Shown piece by piece: positions 1 through 6,685 of a stretch of 10,532 nucleotides of DNA. This DNA is from Holdemanella porci. Lineage in GTDB: Bacteria > Bacillota_I > Bacilli_A > Erysipelotrichales > Erysipelotrichaceae. Position numbers and translations under genes: made by a program. The DNA lies in contig NZ_JAHQVB010000066.1 in assembly GCF_019052655.1 (NCBI RefSeq), positions 1-10,532 on the forward strand, written 5' to 3'. Under the pieces are notes generated by a model. The model saw only the letters and a program-made list of their open reading frames with translations, was not told where the DNA came from and searched no databases. Each line of letters opens with the position of its first letter. Within the stretch, counting starts at the first letter, position 1.

Positions 1-53
1 TTATACAATTCTATATTAACCAGAATACTTTTCTTCCTGGTTTCATAATACGA

Positions 54-73
54 AAAAGAGCTTTCGCTCTTTT
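54..73 (-). terminator. Rho-independent terminator after the class B PBP gene
   Basis: On the minus strand an 8-bp perfect stem (AAAAGAGC paired with GCTCTTTT) closes a GAAA tetraloop, and one more T extends the U-run. The 5' arm overlaps the PBP stop codon at 72-74. GAAA is a GNRA loop, which stabilises hairpins. The U-run is short (five T), so partial read-through into a downstream dcw gene beyond the window edge is possible. Confidence 0.75.
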
Positions 74-2264
74 ACTCTAAATTTACCTCAATTTTTGTGT
101 CCGTAGAAATCGTTGTCCCCTCTTCTACATTTTGACTTGTTACCTTACCATAGCCACTCGTCTTAATACTAATGCCCGTAAGCTGCCAGAAAACCGTTAA
201 GTCCTTCCTTGTCCAACCCGACATATTTGGCATTGTAATCTTATTTCCATTTGTCAACACAAAGACACGATCATTCGAATTGATAGTTACCGATGCATCA
301 GGATATTGTTCAATCACACTTGAACCATCCCCAATCACTTCTAAATGTACCTTTTTATCTTTCATCTTCTCATGCGCATAATCAATTGTATGATTCACTA
401 AACTAGGCATTTCATAACTTTCCCAAGCCTCATACGACTCTTGTGTATCATTTGTTGGTGTTGTTGAAATACCACATGTCTGCAACGTATCCCGCACAAT
501 CTTTTTAAAAGGTTCTGCCGAATACGATGTAATGTTTGGCGAAACCAAGCCATAATACACCATAATCTTTGGATCATTGGCTGGCGCTGCCGCCATAATA
601 CTTGAAGTATGATAATCCGAATCATACTTACCCAAATCCGTATTATAGATTTGACCCGTACCTGTTTTCATCAAAAGATCCACACCATCCACTTTAAAGC
701 GCGCGCCACTCGCCCCATCATCCGTAACATGCGACATCAATTCCTGCACTTCTTTAGCCGTTGTACTAGAAATCGGTGTACCCACAGCTTTTTTCTTATA
801 CTTCTTCTCCACTTTACCCGTATCACAATCCACAATCGAATCGATCACATACGGACGTACCATCGTACCATCATTAAAAATAGCTGTATAGGCTTGGCAC
901 AACTGCAACACCGTAATTGAACTTGCCTGACCAAATCCAGTCGACAAGTAATCTGTAGGAAGACCAATATTTTTAACACCCAAAGACTGATCCACATAGG
1001 GCGTATCCACTTTTTGAAAGAATCCAAACGCATCCAAATACTTACTGTATTGCGAATAATTAATATAGTTTGCCAATAACTCACAAATGGCTACGTTACT
1101 CGAATACGCTAAACCTTGATCAAACGAAATCGTACCAAAGTTTTCATCCAAGGCATCCGCAATATATGGATATGGTGAATGGGTTCCAATAGGCAAACGC
1201 GTGATTTTACCAGTATTTACATCATAATCATACCAGAATTGATATGACACATACGTTTTATTATATGGATACACATTGGTATCGATGGCTGTCGCATACG
1301 TAAATGGTTTCATAACAGATCCAGGCTCATACGTACTAGTACTAATCGCATCTTGATAGCTTGGAATTTCCTTATGTTCATTTTGATCAAACGTAGGATA
1401 ACTTGCCCAAGCCAAGACTTTACCCGTATCCACTTCCATCACAATGCACCATGCCGATCTGGCATTCTGATTTTCCATGGTCGAGCGCAATTGCGTTTCT
1501 ACAGTTGACTGCAATTCCGAATCTAAAGTCAAAACGACATCCTTACCATTCTTCGCTTGTTCAATCACTTTTGTCGTACCCGGAAGCTTCGATCCATCCA
1601 CTGTCTGTTGATATTGTTCTTTTCCGTTTTTACCCTTTAATAACGCATTTAAAGAAAGCTCTAAACCAAGCTTACCCTCAATCGATTGTTTATCTTCATC
1701 ATACGCCGCAAACCCAATTAAATTTGAAGAATATGGCGTAGCCGGATAATAACGAGATACCGCATCGATAAAACCAATACCAGGAATCTTTAATTTTTTG
1801 ATTTCTTTCATCAACGACTTTTTAATACGCTTCGTTCCCGAACCAAGTTCCGTCTGCGACTTACCAGCCATTTTAGCCGACTTCATGATTTTGACTAACG
1901 CCTTCTCATTGACCTCATCTCCTAAAACACTCTTTAGTTTTTTGGCTGTAGATGAAATATCCTTAACATAATTAGGATTTCCATTGACATCCACAACACC
2001 CTTATCCAAATAGGCAACGATTGTATATGCCTGTGTTTGTTGGGCAATCACCGTATGATTTCGATCATAGATTGTTCCACGTTTAGCTGTAACTGCTTTT
2101 TCCACAATACTTGACGCAATTCTTGGATCCAACGCACTTTTTTGGGACCATATATGCTTATGGCTCACCATAGTGAAAAGAACATTAGCTACTACTAATG
2201 TTCCAATTAATGTCATTCGACTAATCATTTTTAACAGTTCTCTATTACTTTTGCGAACTGACAT
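72..2264 (-). CDS. pbpB: Class B penicillin-binding protein (transpeptidase) with two C-terminal PASTA domains, FtsI/PBP2 type
   Basis: This is a membrane-anchored peptidoglycan D,D-transpeptidase that cross-links septal wall within the divisome. It has 730 residues. A short cytoplasmic N-terminus is followed by one membrane segment (about 15-34). The class B dimerisation domain begins with the conserved RGTIYDRN at 62-69. The transpeptidase domain carries all three catalytic motifs: SVMK (nucleophile S316, K319), SSN (388-390) and KTG (533-535). Two PASTA domains follow at about 618-672 and 676-730; such domains bind wall fragments or beta-lactams in related PBPs. The gene is last in an mraZ-rsmH-ftsL-pbp unit, 17 nt after ftsL, with GGTGA upstream of the ATG. 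Gene order favours the division PBP (B. subtilis PbpB); the PASTA-bearing paralogue SpoVD is the alternative. Family assignment is near certain; the symbol is less so. Confidence 0.95.
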   Translation of the reverse strand: MSVRKSNRELLKMISRMTLIGTLVVANVLFTMVSHKHIWSQKSALDPRIASSIVEKAVTAKRGTIYDRNHTVIAQQTQAYTIVAYLDKGVVDVNGNPNYVKDISSTAKKLKSVLGDEVNEKALVKIMKSAKMAGKSQTELGSGTKRIKKSLMKEIKKLKIPGIGFIDAVSRYYPATPYSSNLIGFAAYDEDKQSIEGKLGLELSLNALLKGKNGKEQYQQTVDGSKLPGTTKVIEQAKNGKDVVLTLDSELQSTVETQLRSTMENQNARSAWCIVMEVDTGKVLAWASYPTFDQNEHKEIPSYQDAISTSTYEPGSVMKPFTYATAIDTNVYPYNKTYVSYQFWYDYDVNTGKITRLPIGTHSPYPYIADALDENFGTISFDQGLAYSSNVAICELLANYINYSQYSKYLDAFGFFQKVDTPYVDQSLGVKNIGLPTDYLSTGFGQASSITVLQLCQAYTAIFNDGTMVRPYVIDSIVDCDTGKVEKKYKKKAVGTPISSTTAKEVQELMSHVTDDGASGARFKVDGVDLLMKTGTGQIYNTDLGKYDSDYHTSSIMAAAPANDPKIMVYYGLVSPNITSYSAEPFKKIVRDTLQTCGISTTPTNDTQESYEAWESYEMPSLVNHTIDYAHEKMKDKKVHLEVIGDGSSVIEQYPDASVTINSNDRVFVLTNGNKITMPNMSGWTRKDLTVFWQLTGISIKTSGYGKVTSQNVEEGTTISTDTKIEVNLE

Positions 2265-2282
2265 TATACATCACCACTCCAT

Positions 2283-2558
2283 CTAGTCATTCATTACATA
2301 TATATTATTTTCATGATCAGAGACCTGATTGTCAAGCATTCCTAACAGTCTGCCCTTTTCCTGTAATGTATTGACTTCATTCTGGAGCTCTTCAACAGTT
2401 TGTTCTTTCTGTGCAATTTCATCACTCAATTGCGACTCTTCTACAGAAAGCGAAATATTCATTGAGTTGACATATGTTTTTGATACGAAGTAGAAGACCG
2501 CAGACAACACAAATAAAGTTAAGACAAGTACTCTTGTTAATCTAAAACTTCTTTGCAT
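2283..2558 (-). CDS. ftsL: FtsL-like cell division protein
   Basis: This is a small bitopic membrane protein expected to join FtsB/DivIC and the septal PBP in the divisome. It has a short basic N-terminus, one hydrophobic span (LVLTLFVLSAVFYFV, about residues 10-26), then an extracellular heptad-rich coiled coil rich in E and Q up to about residue 72. It ends in a short acidic tail containing NNIYVM, which resembles the end of Firmicutes FtsL. At 90 residues it is slightly short for the family. I chose the ATG at 2558 because AAAGGA lies about 8 nt upstream. The ATG at 2567 would add three residues (MIH) and overlap the rsmH stop as ATGA, but it directly abuts that Shine-Dalgarno. FtsL sequence is poorly conserved, so the call rests on architecture plus its place between rsmH and the PBP gene. 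Confidence 0.85.
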   Translation of the reverse strand: MQRSFRLTRVLVLTLFVLSAVFYFVSKTYVNSMNISLSVEESQLSDEIAQKEQTVEELQNEVNTLQEKGRLLGMLDNQVSDHENNIYVMND

Positions 2559-2563
2559 ATGAA

Positions 2564-3490
2564 TCATCCTTTCTTCTCTATCCCTCTTAGTTTGGCACTG
2601 TGTGCACGATTATTATTCTCTAATTCTTCACTACTTGCTAAAACCGGTTTTCGATTCACCAGCTGATATTCTAAATTTTCTGTCCCCACTTGTGGCAACC
2701 GCTTATTTACCTTTTTGGCAACGGCCACCTCTTTAAAAATCTCTTTCACAATTCGATCCTCTAAAGAATGAAATGTGATTACCGCCATAATTCCATGTGG
2801 CTTCAATAGCGTTAAGCCATCCTGTAATACGGTTTCTAACTGCTCTAATTCATGATTTACTTCAATACGAATTGCCTGAAACGTCTGCTTTGCCGGATGT
2901 CCCTTCTTTCTTAATACTGCAGCTGGAAGGGCTGATTTAATCACATCCACCAATTCAAATGTAGTTTCAATTGGTGCTTTTTCTCGAACACTACAGATTT
3001 TATTGGCAATCTTTACCGCAAATGGCTCTTCACCATAACGTTTTAAAATACGAATCAAATCCTCTTTGTCATACGTATTTACTACTGCATAGGCATCTAA
3101 TTCTTGTGACTGATCCATACGCATATCTAATCGCGCATTCGAACGATAGCTAAACCCCCTTTGGCCATCATCAAATTGTGGACTCGATACACCAAGATCC
3201 ATAAATATTCCATCTACTAAAGTAACACCACGCTTGGCAAGTTCACTCTTTAAATTCTCAAATGGAGAATGAATCAAAGTGAAATTATCCCCTATTGCCT
3301 GCAAACGAGGTGCACTTTCATCAATCGCATTTTGATCACAATCAAACGCATATAAATGTCCGCTAGTTAAACGTTTCAAGATTTCACTACTATGCCCCCC
3401 TCGACCTAGAGTGCAATCTACATAGATCCCATCTTCTTTTATTTGTAGCATGTCAATCGATTCATTCAATAATACACTAATATGTTCCAT
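2564..3490 (-). CDS. rsmH: 16S rRNA (cytosine(1402)-N(4))-methyltransferase RsmH
   Basis: This SAM-dependent methyltransferase modifies N4 of C1402 in the ribosomal P site; it is also called MraW. The 308-residue length is typical. The SAM-binding motif VDCTLGRGGHS is at 24-34, an acidic motif (YAFDCDQ) follows at 47-53, and the family signatures are GIFMDLGVSSPQFDD (94-108), RGFSYRSNARLDMRMD (111-126) and ITFHSLEDRIVK (238-249). The inserted helical domain between these segments is present. The gene starts 6 nt after the mraZ stop, with a GGGG Shine-Dalgarno inside the end of mraZ, and its TGA touches the start of ftsL, so co-translation is likely. It is a standard second gene of Firmicutes dcw clusters. 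No abnormality was seen. Confidence 0.97.
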   Translation of the reverse strand: MEHISVLLNESIDMLQIKEDGIYVDCTLGRGGHSSEILKRLTSGHLYAFDCDQNAIDESAPRLQAIGDNFTLIHSPFENLKSELAKRGVTLVDGIFMDLGVSSPQFDDGQRGFSYRSNARLDMRMDQSQELDAYAVVNTYDKEDLIRILKRYGEEPFAVKIANKICSVREKAPIETTFELVDVIKSALPAAVLRKKGHPAKQTFQAIRIEVNHELEQLETVLQDGLTLLKPHGIMAVITFHSLEDRIVKEIFKEVAVAKKVNKRLPQVGTENLEYQLVNRKPVLASSEELENNNRAHSAKLRGIEKKG

Positions 3491-3496
3491 TCATTA

Positions 3497-3928
3497 CTAC
3501 CCCATAATTTCTGATAAGTGTTCCGCTGCTTCTTCAAAAGATGCACTTTGCTCTTCTTCCAAAGCTTCCCAACGATTTTTAGACCAAATTTCCAAATGGT
3601 TGGCGACACCTATAATCAAACATTCTTTTTCAAGACCAGCCAGGGCGATTAAAGAGGATGGGATTAAAATTCGCCCCTGACTATCCATTTCACATTCTGC
3701 TGCTTTAGACAACATCATACGCTGATACATGCGCGCATCTTTATTTGTCGAAGGCAAAGTTGATAGCTTTTGATACACTTGCTGCCACTGCTCTACCGTA
3801 TATACATACAGGCATCCATCAAGTCCTCGGTTTACGACAACATGTTCACCTAGTTCCTCACGAAACTTAGCCGGCATAATTAATCGCCCCTTACGATCTA
3901 TGTTATGCGCGTATTCCCCCATGAACAT
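3497..3928 (-). CDS. mraZ: Transcriptional regulator MraZ
   Basis: MraZ is a DNA-binding protein of the AbrB/SpoVT-like swapped-hairpin superfamily. It forms ring-shaped oligomers that bind tandem boxes in its own promoter and control the dcw operon. The 143 residues hold two MraZ repeats: MGEYAHNIDRKGRLIMPAKF at the N-terminus and CEMDSQGRILIPSSL at 79-93. Each has the conserved DxxGR (D11, G14, R15; D82, G85, R86). The start MFMGEY is the usual family start and follows GGGGGTGA by about 6 nt. A second ATG two codons later is possible but further from the Shine-Dalgarno. It is the first gene of the dcw unit. The adjacent heptamer array at 3941-3977 is the expected target, implying autoregulation. 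Confidence 0.97.
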   Translation of the reverse strand: MFMGEYAHNIDRKGRLIMPAKFREELGEHVVVNRGLDGCLYVYTVEQWQQVYQKLSTLPSTNKDARMYQRMMLSKAAECEMDSQGRILIPSSLIALAGLEKECLIIGVANHLEIWSKNRWEALEEEQSASFEEAAEHLSEIMG

Positions 3929-3940
3929 GTGTCTTCACCC

Positions 3941-3977
3941 CCACTCTATGACACAATATGCTACTTTGTACCACAAT
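3941..3977 (-). promoter_or_regulatory. MraZ-box array: four heptamers with 10-bp period
   Basis: Read on the minus strand, the heptamers are ATTGTGG (3971-3977), AAAGTAG (3961-3967), ATTGTGT (3951-3957) and AGAGTGG (3941-3947), each separated by 3 nt. They match the published mollicute MraZ box AAAGTG(T/G) with one or two mismatches each, and with the same 10-bp phase. The array lies immediately upstream of mraZ, and its last copy runs into the mraZ Shine-Dalgarno. A possible -10 (TATTAT, minus strand, 3976-3981) overlaps the distal box, but no convincing -35 was seen. Bound MraZ would cover the start of transcription and probably repress. Confidence 0.7.
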
Positions 3978-3986
3978 AATACATCA

Positions 3987-4034
3987 TTTGATCAAAAAAG
4001 GCCATAAAAAAATCAAAAATGTTTTGATTTTTTT
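3987..4034. repeat. A/T palindrome cluster between the divergent mraZ and lctP promoters
   Basis: There is a 10-bp perfect palindrome, TTTGATCAAA (3987-3996). It is followed by a 13-bp perfect inverted repeat whose arms (4006-4018 and 4022-4034) flank the triplet ATG. The half-site TTTGAT/ATCAAA recurs four times here, and once more inside the lctP promoter (4121-4126). Its position between divergent promoters suggests an operator, or a flexible UP-like element. It is a poor terminator candidate because no gene ends nearby and the stem has almost no G-C pairs. The function is unknown. Confidence 0.5.
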
Positions 4035-4066
4035 GTTGACCACAAATATAACCCACAATCGTTACT

Positions 4067-4080
4067 TGCATACGCTTACA
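4067..4080 (+). promoter_or_regulatory. Candidate cre site (CcpA catabolite control)
   Basis: TGCATACGCTTACA matches the consensus TGWNANCGNTNWCA at all fixed positions except two (C for W at position 3, T for A at position 5). The right half CGCTTACA is perfect. It is centred about 64 nt upstream of the predicted lctP start site, ahead of the -35. That is a range where CcpA can activate, as it does at ackA of B. subtilis. The assignment is by sequence only. Confidence 0.4.
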
Positions 4081-4103
4081 CACCTATTTTTAGCGTTTTT
4101 GTT

Positions 4104-4131
4104 TTGACAAACTATCTCACTTTGATATAAT
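4104..4131 (+). promoter_or_regulatory. Near-consensus housekeeping promoter for the lactate permease gene
   Basis: The -35 is a perfect TTGACA (4104-4109) and the -10 a perfect TATAAT (4126-4131), with a 16-bp spacer and an extended -10 TG at 4123-4124. Predicted transcription start is near 4138, giving a leader of under 20 nt that contains the Shine-Dalgarno AAGGGAGAG (4142-4150). So strong a basal promoter usually implies negative control; the nearby palindromes and cre-like site are candidates. Confidence 0.85.
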
Positions 4132-4155
4132 CAACACGCATAAGGGAGAGATGAT

Positions 4156-5682
4156 ATGAGTTTTCTATATTTTGTTTTGGGGCTTTGTCCCATTTTATGG
4201 CTAATATTTGCGCTAACCGTACTTGGATGGCCCACATATAAAGCTGCCTTTGGTTCTTTAATTATTTCTGTACTATTATCCGTTGCGATCTGGCAACAAA
4301 GTTTTCTAAATACAATGACGGCTGCTTGTGAAGGCTTCTTAATGGCACTATGGCCTATTATTGTTGTAATTATCGCAGCCGTATTTACTTATAACCTGTC
4401 ACTACGCACACGTGGTATGGAAATCATTAAACAAATGATTACTAGCGTTTCAAGCGACAAACGAATTCTTGTCTTACTTGTCGCATGGTGCTTTGGTGGA
4501 TTTATGGAAGGTATGGCTGGCTTTGGTACTGCCATTGCCATTCCTGCAAGTATGCTTGTAGCTTTAGGCTTTGATCCTTTATTCTCTTGTTTAGTTTGTC
4601 TAATTGCCAACGGAGTTCCAACTCCATTTGGTTCCATTGGTATTCCAACGGTCACTTTGGCTAATTTAGTTGATCTTGAAAATGCTCAACTTGCATTTAC
4701 ACAAACCCTTCAATTAGCTCCATTTATGTTAATGTGTCCATTCTTGATCGTTATGGTCACAGGAAAAGGCTTTAAGGCATTAAAAGGCGTCACAGCACTT
4801 ACTTTCGTTTCTGGATTAAGCTTCTTGATTCCTCAGATGATCGTTGCGAAATTTGTAGGTTCCGAATTATGTGTTGTGGTAGGAAGCGTTTGTTCATTAT
4901 TATGCACAATTCTTTTGGGTTCTAAGGTAAAACCAAATCCTGAATACGAAATGAAGTTAGAAACAAACGAAAAAATTACGGTTAAAAAGGCATTAACGGC
5001 CTGGTCACCATTTATTTTTATCTTTATCTTCTTATTATCAACTTCAAAATTAGTAGCTCCAATTCATACATTCTTGTCACAATTCGCATCAACCGCCATT
5101 ATTTATACAGGAGACAATCCTAGCACAATGACATTCACTTGGATCAACACACCAGGTGTATGGATCTTCTTATCAGCTATTTTGGGTGGTTTGATTCAAA
5201 AAGCTACATTTAGAGATTTCAAAGTGGTATTTATCGCCACAATCAAACAGATGTCGCAAACCATTATTACCATGCTATGTGTACTCGGATGTGCTAAAAT
5301 CATGGGATATGCAGGTATGATTGCGAGTATCGCATCGTTCGCCATTGCGATTACAGGAAGTTTCTATCCATTCTTTGCCCCATGGATTGGATGTCTAGGA
5401 ACATTTGTGACGGGTTCTGGAACAAGTTCAGGCGTATTATTTGGTGCCGTACAAGAAAGCGCAGCCCAAAGCTTGAATGCTAATCCATATTGGATTGTCT
5501 CATTAAACTCTTTGGGTGTGGCAGCCGGTAAAATGTTATCACCACAATCTATCGCCATCGCATTAAGCAGTGTCGATGGACAAGGTCAAGATTCTAAATT
5601 ATTATCTATGATCTTGCCTTATGGTGTTGGTTTTATCATTGTCATGAGTTTTGTGGCTTACTTTGGTCAAATGGTATTCTAA
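4156..5682 (+). CDS. lctP: L-lactate permease family transporter (LctP)
   Basis: This polytopic membrane protein of the lactate permease family (TC 2.A.14) moves lactate, and in some members glycolate, by proton symport. Its 508 residues are almost all hydrophobic helices, about a dozen by eye. Hallmark segments are GFMEGMAGFGTAIAIP (115-130), ANGVPTPFGSIGIPT (151-165) and, in the C-terminal half, TGSGTSSGVLFGAVQ. The ATG at 4156 follows AAGGGAGAG by 5 nt. It is transcribed alone from a very strong promoter, divergent from mraZ and convergent with degV. No lactate dehydrogenase or lactate-utilisation operon lies beside it, so uptake and export are both possible. The length is a little under that of E. 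coli LldP (551), within family range. Confidence 0.93.
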   Translation: MSFLYFVLGLCPILWLIFALTVLGWPTYKAAFGSLIISVLLSVAIWQQSFLNTMTAACEGFLMALWPIIVVIIAAVFTYNLSLRTRGMEIIKQMITSVSSDKRILVLLVAWCFGGFMEGMAGFGTAIAIPASMLVALGFDPLFSCLVCLIANGVPTPFGSIGIPTVTLANLVDLENAQLAFTQTLQLAPFMLMCPFLIVMVTGKGFKALKGVTALTFVSGLSFLIPQMIVAKFVGSELCVVVGSVCSLLCTILLGSKVKPNPEYEMKLETNEKITVKKALTAWSPFIFIFIFLLSTSKLVAPIHTFLSQFASTAIIYTGDNPSTMTFTWINTPGVWIFLSAILGGLIQKATFRDFKVVFIATIKQMSQTIITMLCVLGCAKIMGYAGMIASIASFAIAITGSFYPFFAPWIGCLGTFVTGSGTSSGVLFGAVQESAAQSLNANPYWIVSLNSLGVAAGKMLSPQSIAIALSSVDGQGQDSKLLSMILPYGVGFIIVMSFVAYFGQMVF

Positions 5683-5710
5683 AGTTAAGAAAAGAAAATA
5701 GAAAAAAATA

Positions 5711-5735
5711 TGGCTTAGGAAATTTTCCTAAGCCA
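5711..5735. terminator. Bidirectional terminator shared by lctP and degV
   Basis: A perfect 12-bp inverted repeat with arms TGGCTTAGGAAA and TTTCCTAAGCCA has a single central base (in RNA a loop of 3-5 nt). On the plus strand it follows lctP and is trailed by TTTTAATT. On the minus strand it is trailed by TATTTTTTTC, a much better U-tract. It contains the degV stop codon (5728-5730) and the last degV codons, so one element ends both convergent genes. Confidence 0.88.
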
Positions 5736-6573
5736 TTTTAATTGCCTGTACGGCAACGCATCCAGGTCCACCCTGCGTAATAAATGCAGGAGATAAAGGA
5801 TAAATTACAACTTTTACACCTTCAAATGTTTCTTTGATTTTCTTTTCAAACATCATTGCCAAATCTTCATTAAAGGCATGTGAAATATAAAATGTATAAT
5901 TGGAATCAAAACCATTATTTTTAAAATCCTCAACCACCATATTGACAGTCTTTTTATACGTACGACTCACGCCAAACTTATCTAAACCCATGCCATCAAC
6001 ACCTTTTTTCAAAATTGGAATCAATTTTAATGCACCACCCAATGTAGCAGCTAACCCTTTGATTCTTCCACCACGAACTAAGAATTGAAAATCAACAGGA
6101 ACCAAATACGACTCTTCCTGCATACGACTTTGCACGATCATCTTTACGATGTCCTTGGCACTTGCTCCATTATTTGCCATTTCTAAAGCCGTATCCACCA
6201 TCAAACGATGTGGCCCACACAACGTCTGCGAATCTACGACATGTACTAAGTCTGGATTGTCACAAGAATCCTTTGCCATCATAGCCGTCTGGTACGTTCC
6301 ACTTAAACCAGAAGCCATCGCAATATCAATCACTTCATCACCATCCTTAGAAAGTTTATTATATAAATCAATCTTTTCTCCAAGACTTGGCTGTGAAGTT
6401 TTAGGAATCTTGTGCTCTTCAATCATCGTTAATAATTGTGTACTTGTGATATCCTCAAAATCTCGATATGTTTGTGAATCCACTGAAATATTCAAAGGAA
6501 CAATCGACAACCCTTTTTTCTTTGCCGATTCAATCGAATACATTGTCGATGAATCAGAAATAATATGAATCAT
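5728..6573 (-). CDS. DegV family protein (fatty-acid-binding, FakB-like)
   Basis: DegV proteins bind a fatty acid in a deep pocket; FakB members present it to the kinase FakA for phosphorylation and entry into phospholipid synthesis. The 281-residue length is typical. Visible are the N-terminal IISDSS (4-9), TSQPS (59-63) and SGLSGTY (88-94), whose serines/threonine contact the carboxylate, plus the FLVRGGRIKG element (164-173). The C-terminal motif is TQGGPG (266-271), where FakB proteins usually have a histidine (HxGPG), so substrate handling may differ. I start at the ATG at 6573 because AGAGAGG lies about 7 nt upstream; a start at 6627 would add an 18-residue tail that lacks homology and contains that Shine-Dalgarno. 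FakA is not in the window. Family is firm; physiological role is inferred. Confidence 0.93.
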   Translation of the reverse strand: MIHIISDSSTMYSIESAKKKGLSIVPLNISVDSQTYRDFEDITSTQLLTMIEEHKIPKTSQPSLGEKIDLYNKLSKDGDEVIDIAMASGLSGTYQTAMMAKDSCDNPDLVHVVDSQTLCGPHRLMVDTALEMANNGASAKDIVKMIVQSRMQEESYLVPVDFQFLVRGGRIKGLAATLGGALKLIPILKKGVDGMGLDKFGVSRTYKKTVNMVVEDFKNNGFDSNYTFYISHAFNEDLAMMFEKKIKETFEGVKVVIYPLSPAFITQGGPGCVAVQAIKMA

Positions 6574-6598
6574 TCTTTTTTTACCTCTCTTTAGATAA

Positions 6599-6627
6599 AA
6601 AATAATATAGATATCACGAGAAGTCAA
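6599..6627 (-). promoter_or_regulatory. Candidate degV promoter
   Basis: On the minus strand TTGACT (6622-6627) and TATTTT (6599-6604) are separated by 17 bp, placing the start near 6592, about 18 nt before the degV ATG. The -10 matches at four of six positions and other A/T-rich hexamers lie close by, so the exact -10 is uncertain. Confidence 0.4.
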
Positions 6628-6630
6628 TAC

Positions 6631-6651
6631 ATCTAGTATTAATTCCTAGAT
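6631..6651. promoter_or_regulatory. Inverted repeat, candidate operator between degV and the DUF1836 gene
   Basis: ATCTAG (6631-6636) and CTAGAT (6646-6651) form an inverted repeat around 9 nt. The right arm touches the -35 of the DUF1836 gene (6651-6656), and the left arm lies just upstream of the candidate degV -35. The position suits autoregulation by the adjacent putative DNA-binding protein, possibly with control of degV. This is inference from position and symmetry. Confidence 0.4.
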
Positions 6652-6679
6652 TGTGCAACATTTTATTTTATGTTACAAT
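6651..6679 (+). promoter_or_regulatory. Candidate promoter for the DUF1836 gene, predicted leaderless
   Basis: TTGTGC (6651-6656), a 17-bp spacer and an extended -10 TGTTACAAT (6671-6679). The -10 hexamer TACAAT ends 6 nt before the ATG at 6686, so the predicted transcription start coincides with the start codon. The -35 is weak, as is common with extended -10 promoters. Confidence 0.55.
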
Positions 6680-6685
6680 CAAATT

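Noticed and set aside
18..42. Inverted repeat AACCAG/CTGGTT downstream of the PBP terminator
   Set aside because: The 6-bp stem has a 13-nt loop and no following U-tract; too weak to call a second terminator.
9..46. Minus-strand 11-codon ORF after the PBP terminator (starts MKPGRK)
   Set aside because: No Shine-Dalgarno and very short; chance occurrence is likely.
609..920. Plus-strand 103-codon open frame rich in I, R, T and H
   Set aside because: Antisense to the PBP gene with composition typical of a reverse-frame artefact.
1403..1741. Plus-strand 112-codon open frame
   Set aside because: It lies wholly antisense to the PBP transpeptidase gene, shows no recognisable domain, and has no Shine-Dalgarno; it is a shadow of a well-supported gene.
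4006..4034. 13-bp A/T inverted repeat considered as a rho-independent terminator
   Set aside because: No gene ends here; both flanking genes start away from it, and the stem has only one G-C pair per arm.
4033..4045. TTGT...ACAA inverted repeat considered as a Rex redox-repressor site
   Set aside because: It is too short (13 nt) and lacks the spacing and TTGTGAA half-sites of Rex operators.
6149..6568. Plus-strand 139-codon open frame
   Set aside because: Antisense to degV, with no family features; DegV motifs are intact on the other strand.
6574..6627. N-terminal extension of the DegV protein (18 residues, start at 6627)
   Set aside because: It contains the Shine-Dalgarno of the downstream ATG and lacks the conserved DegV start; the candidate promoter would fall inside it.
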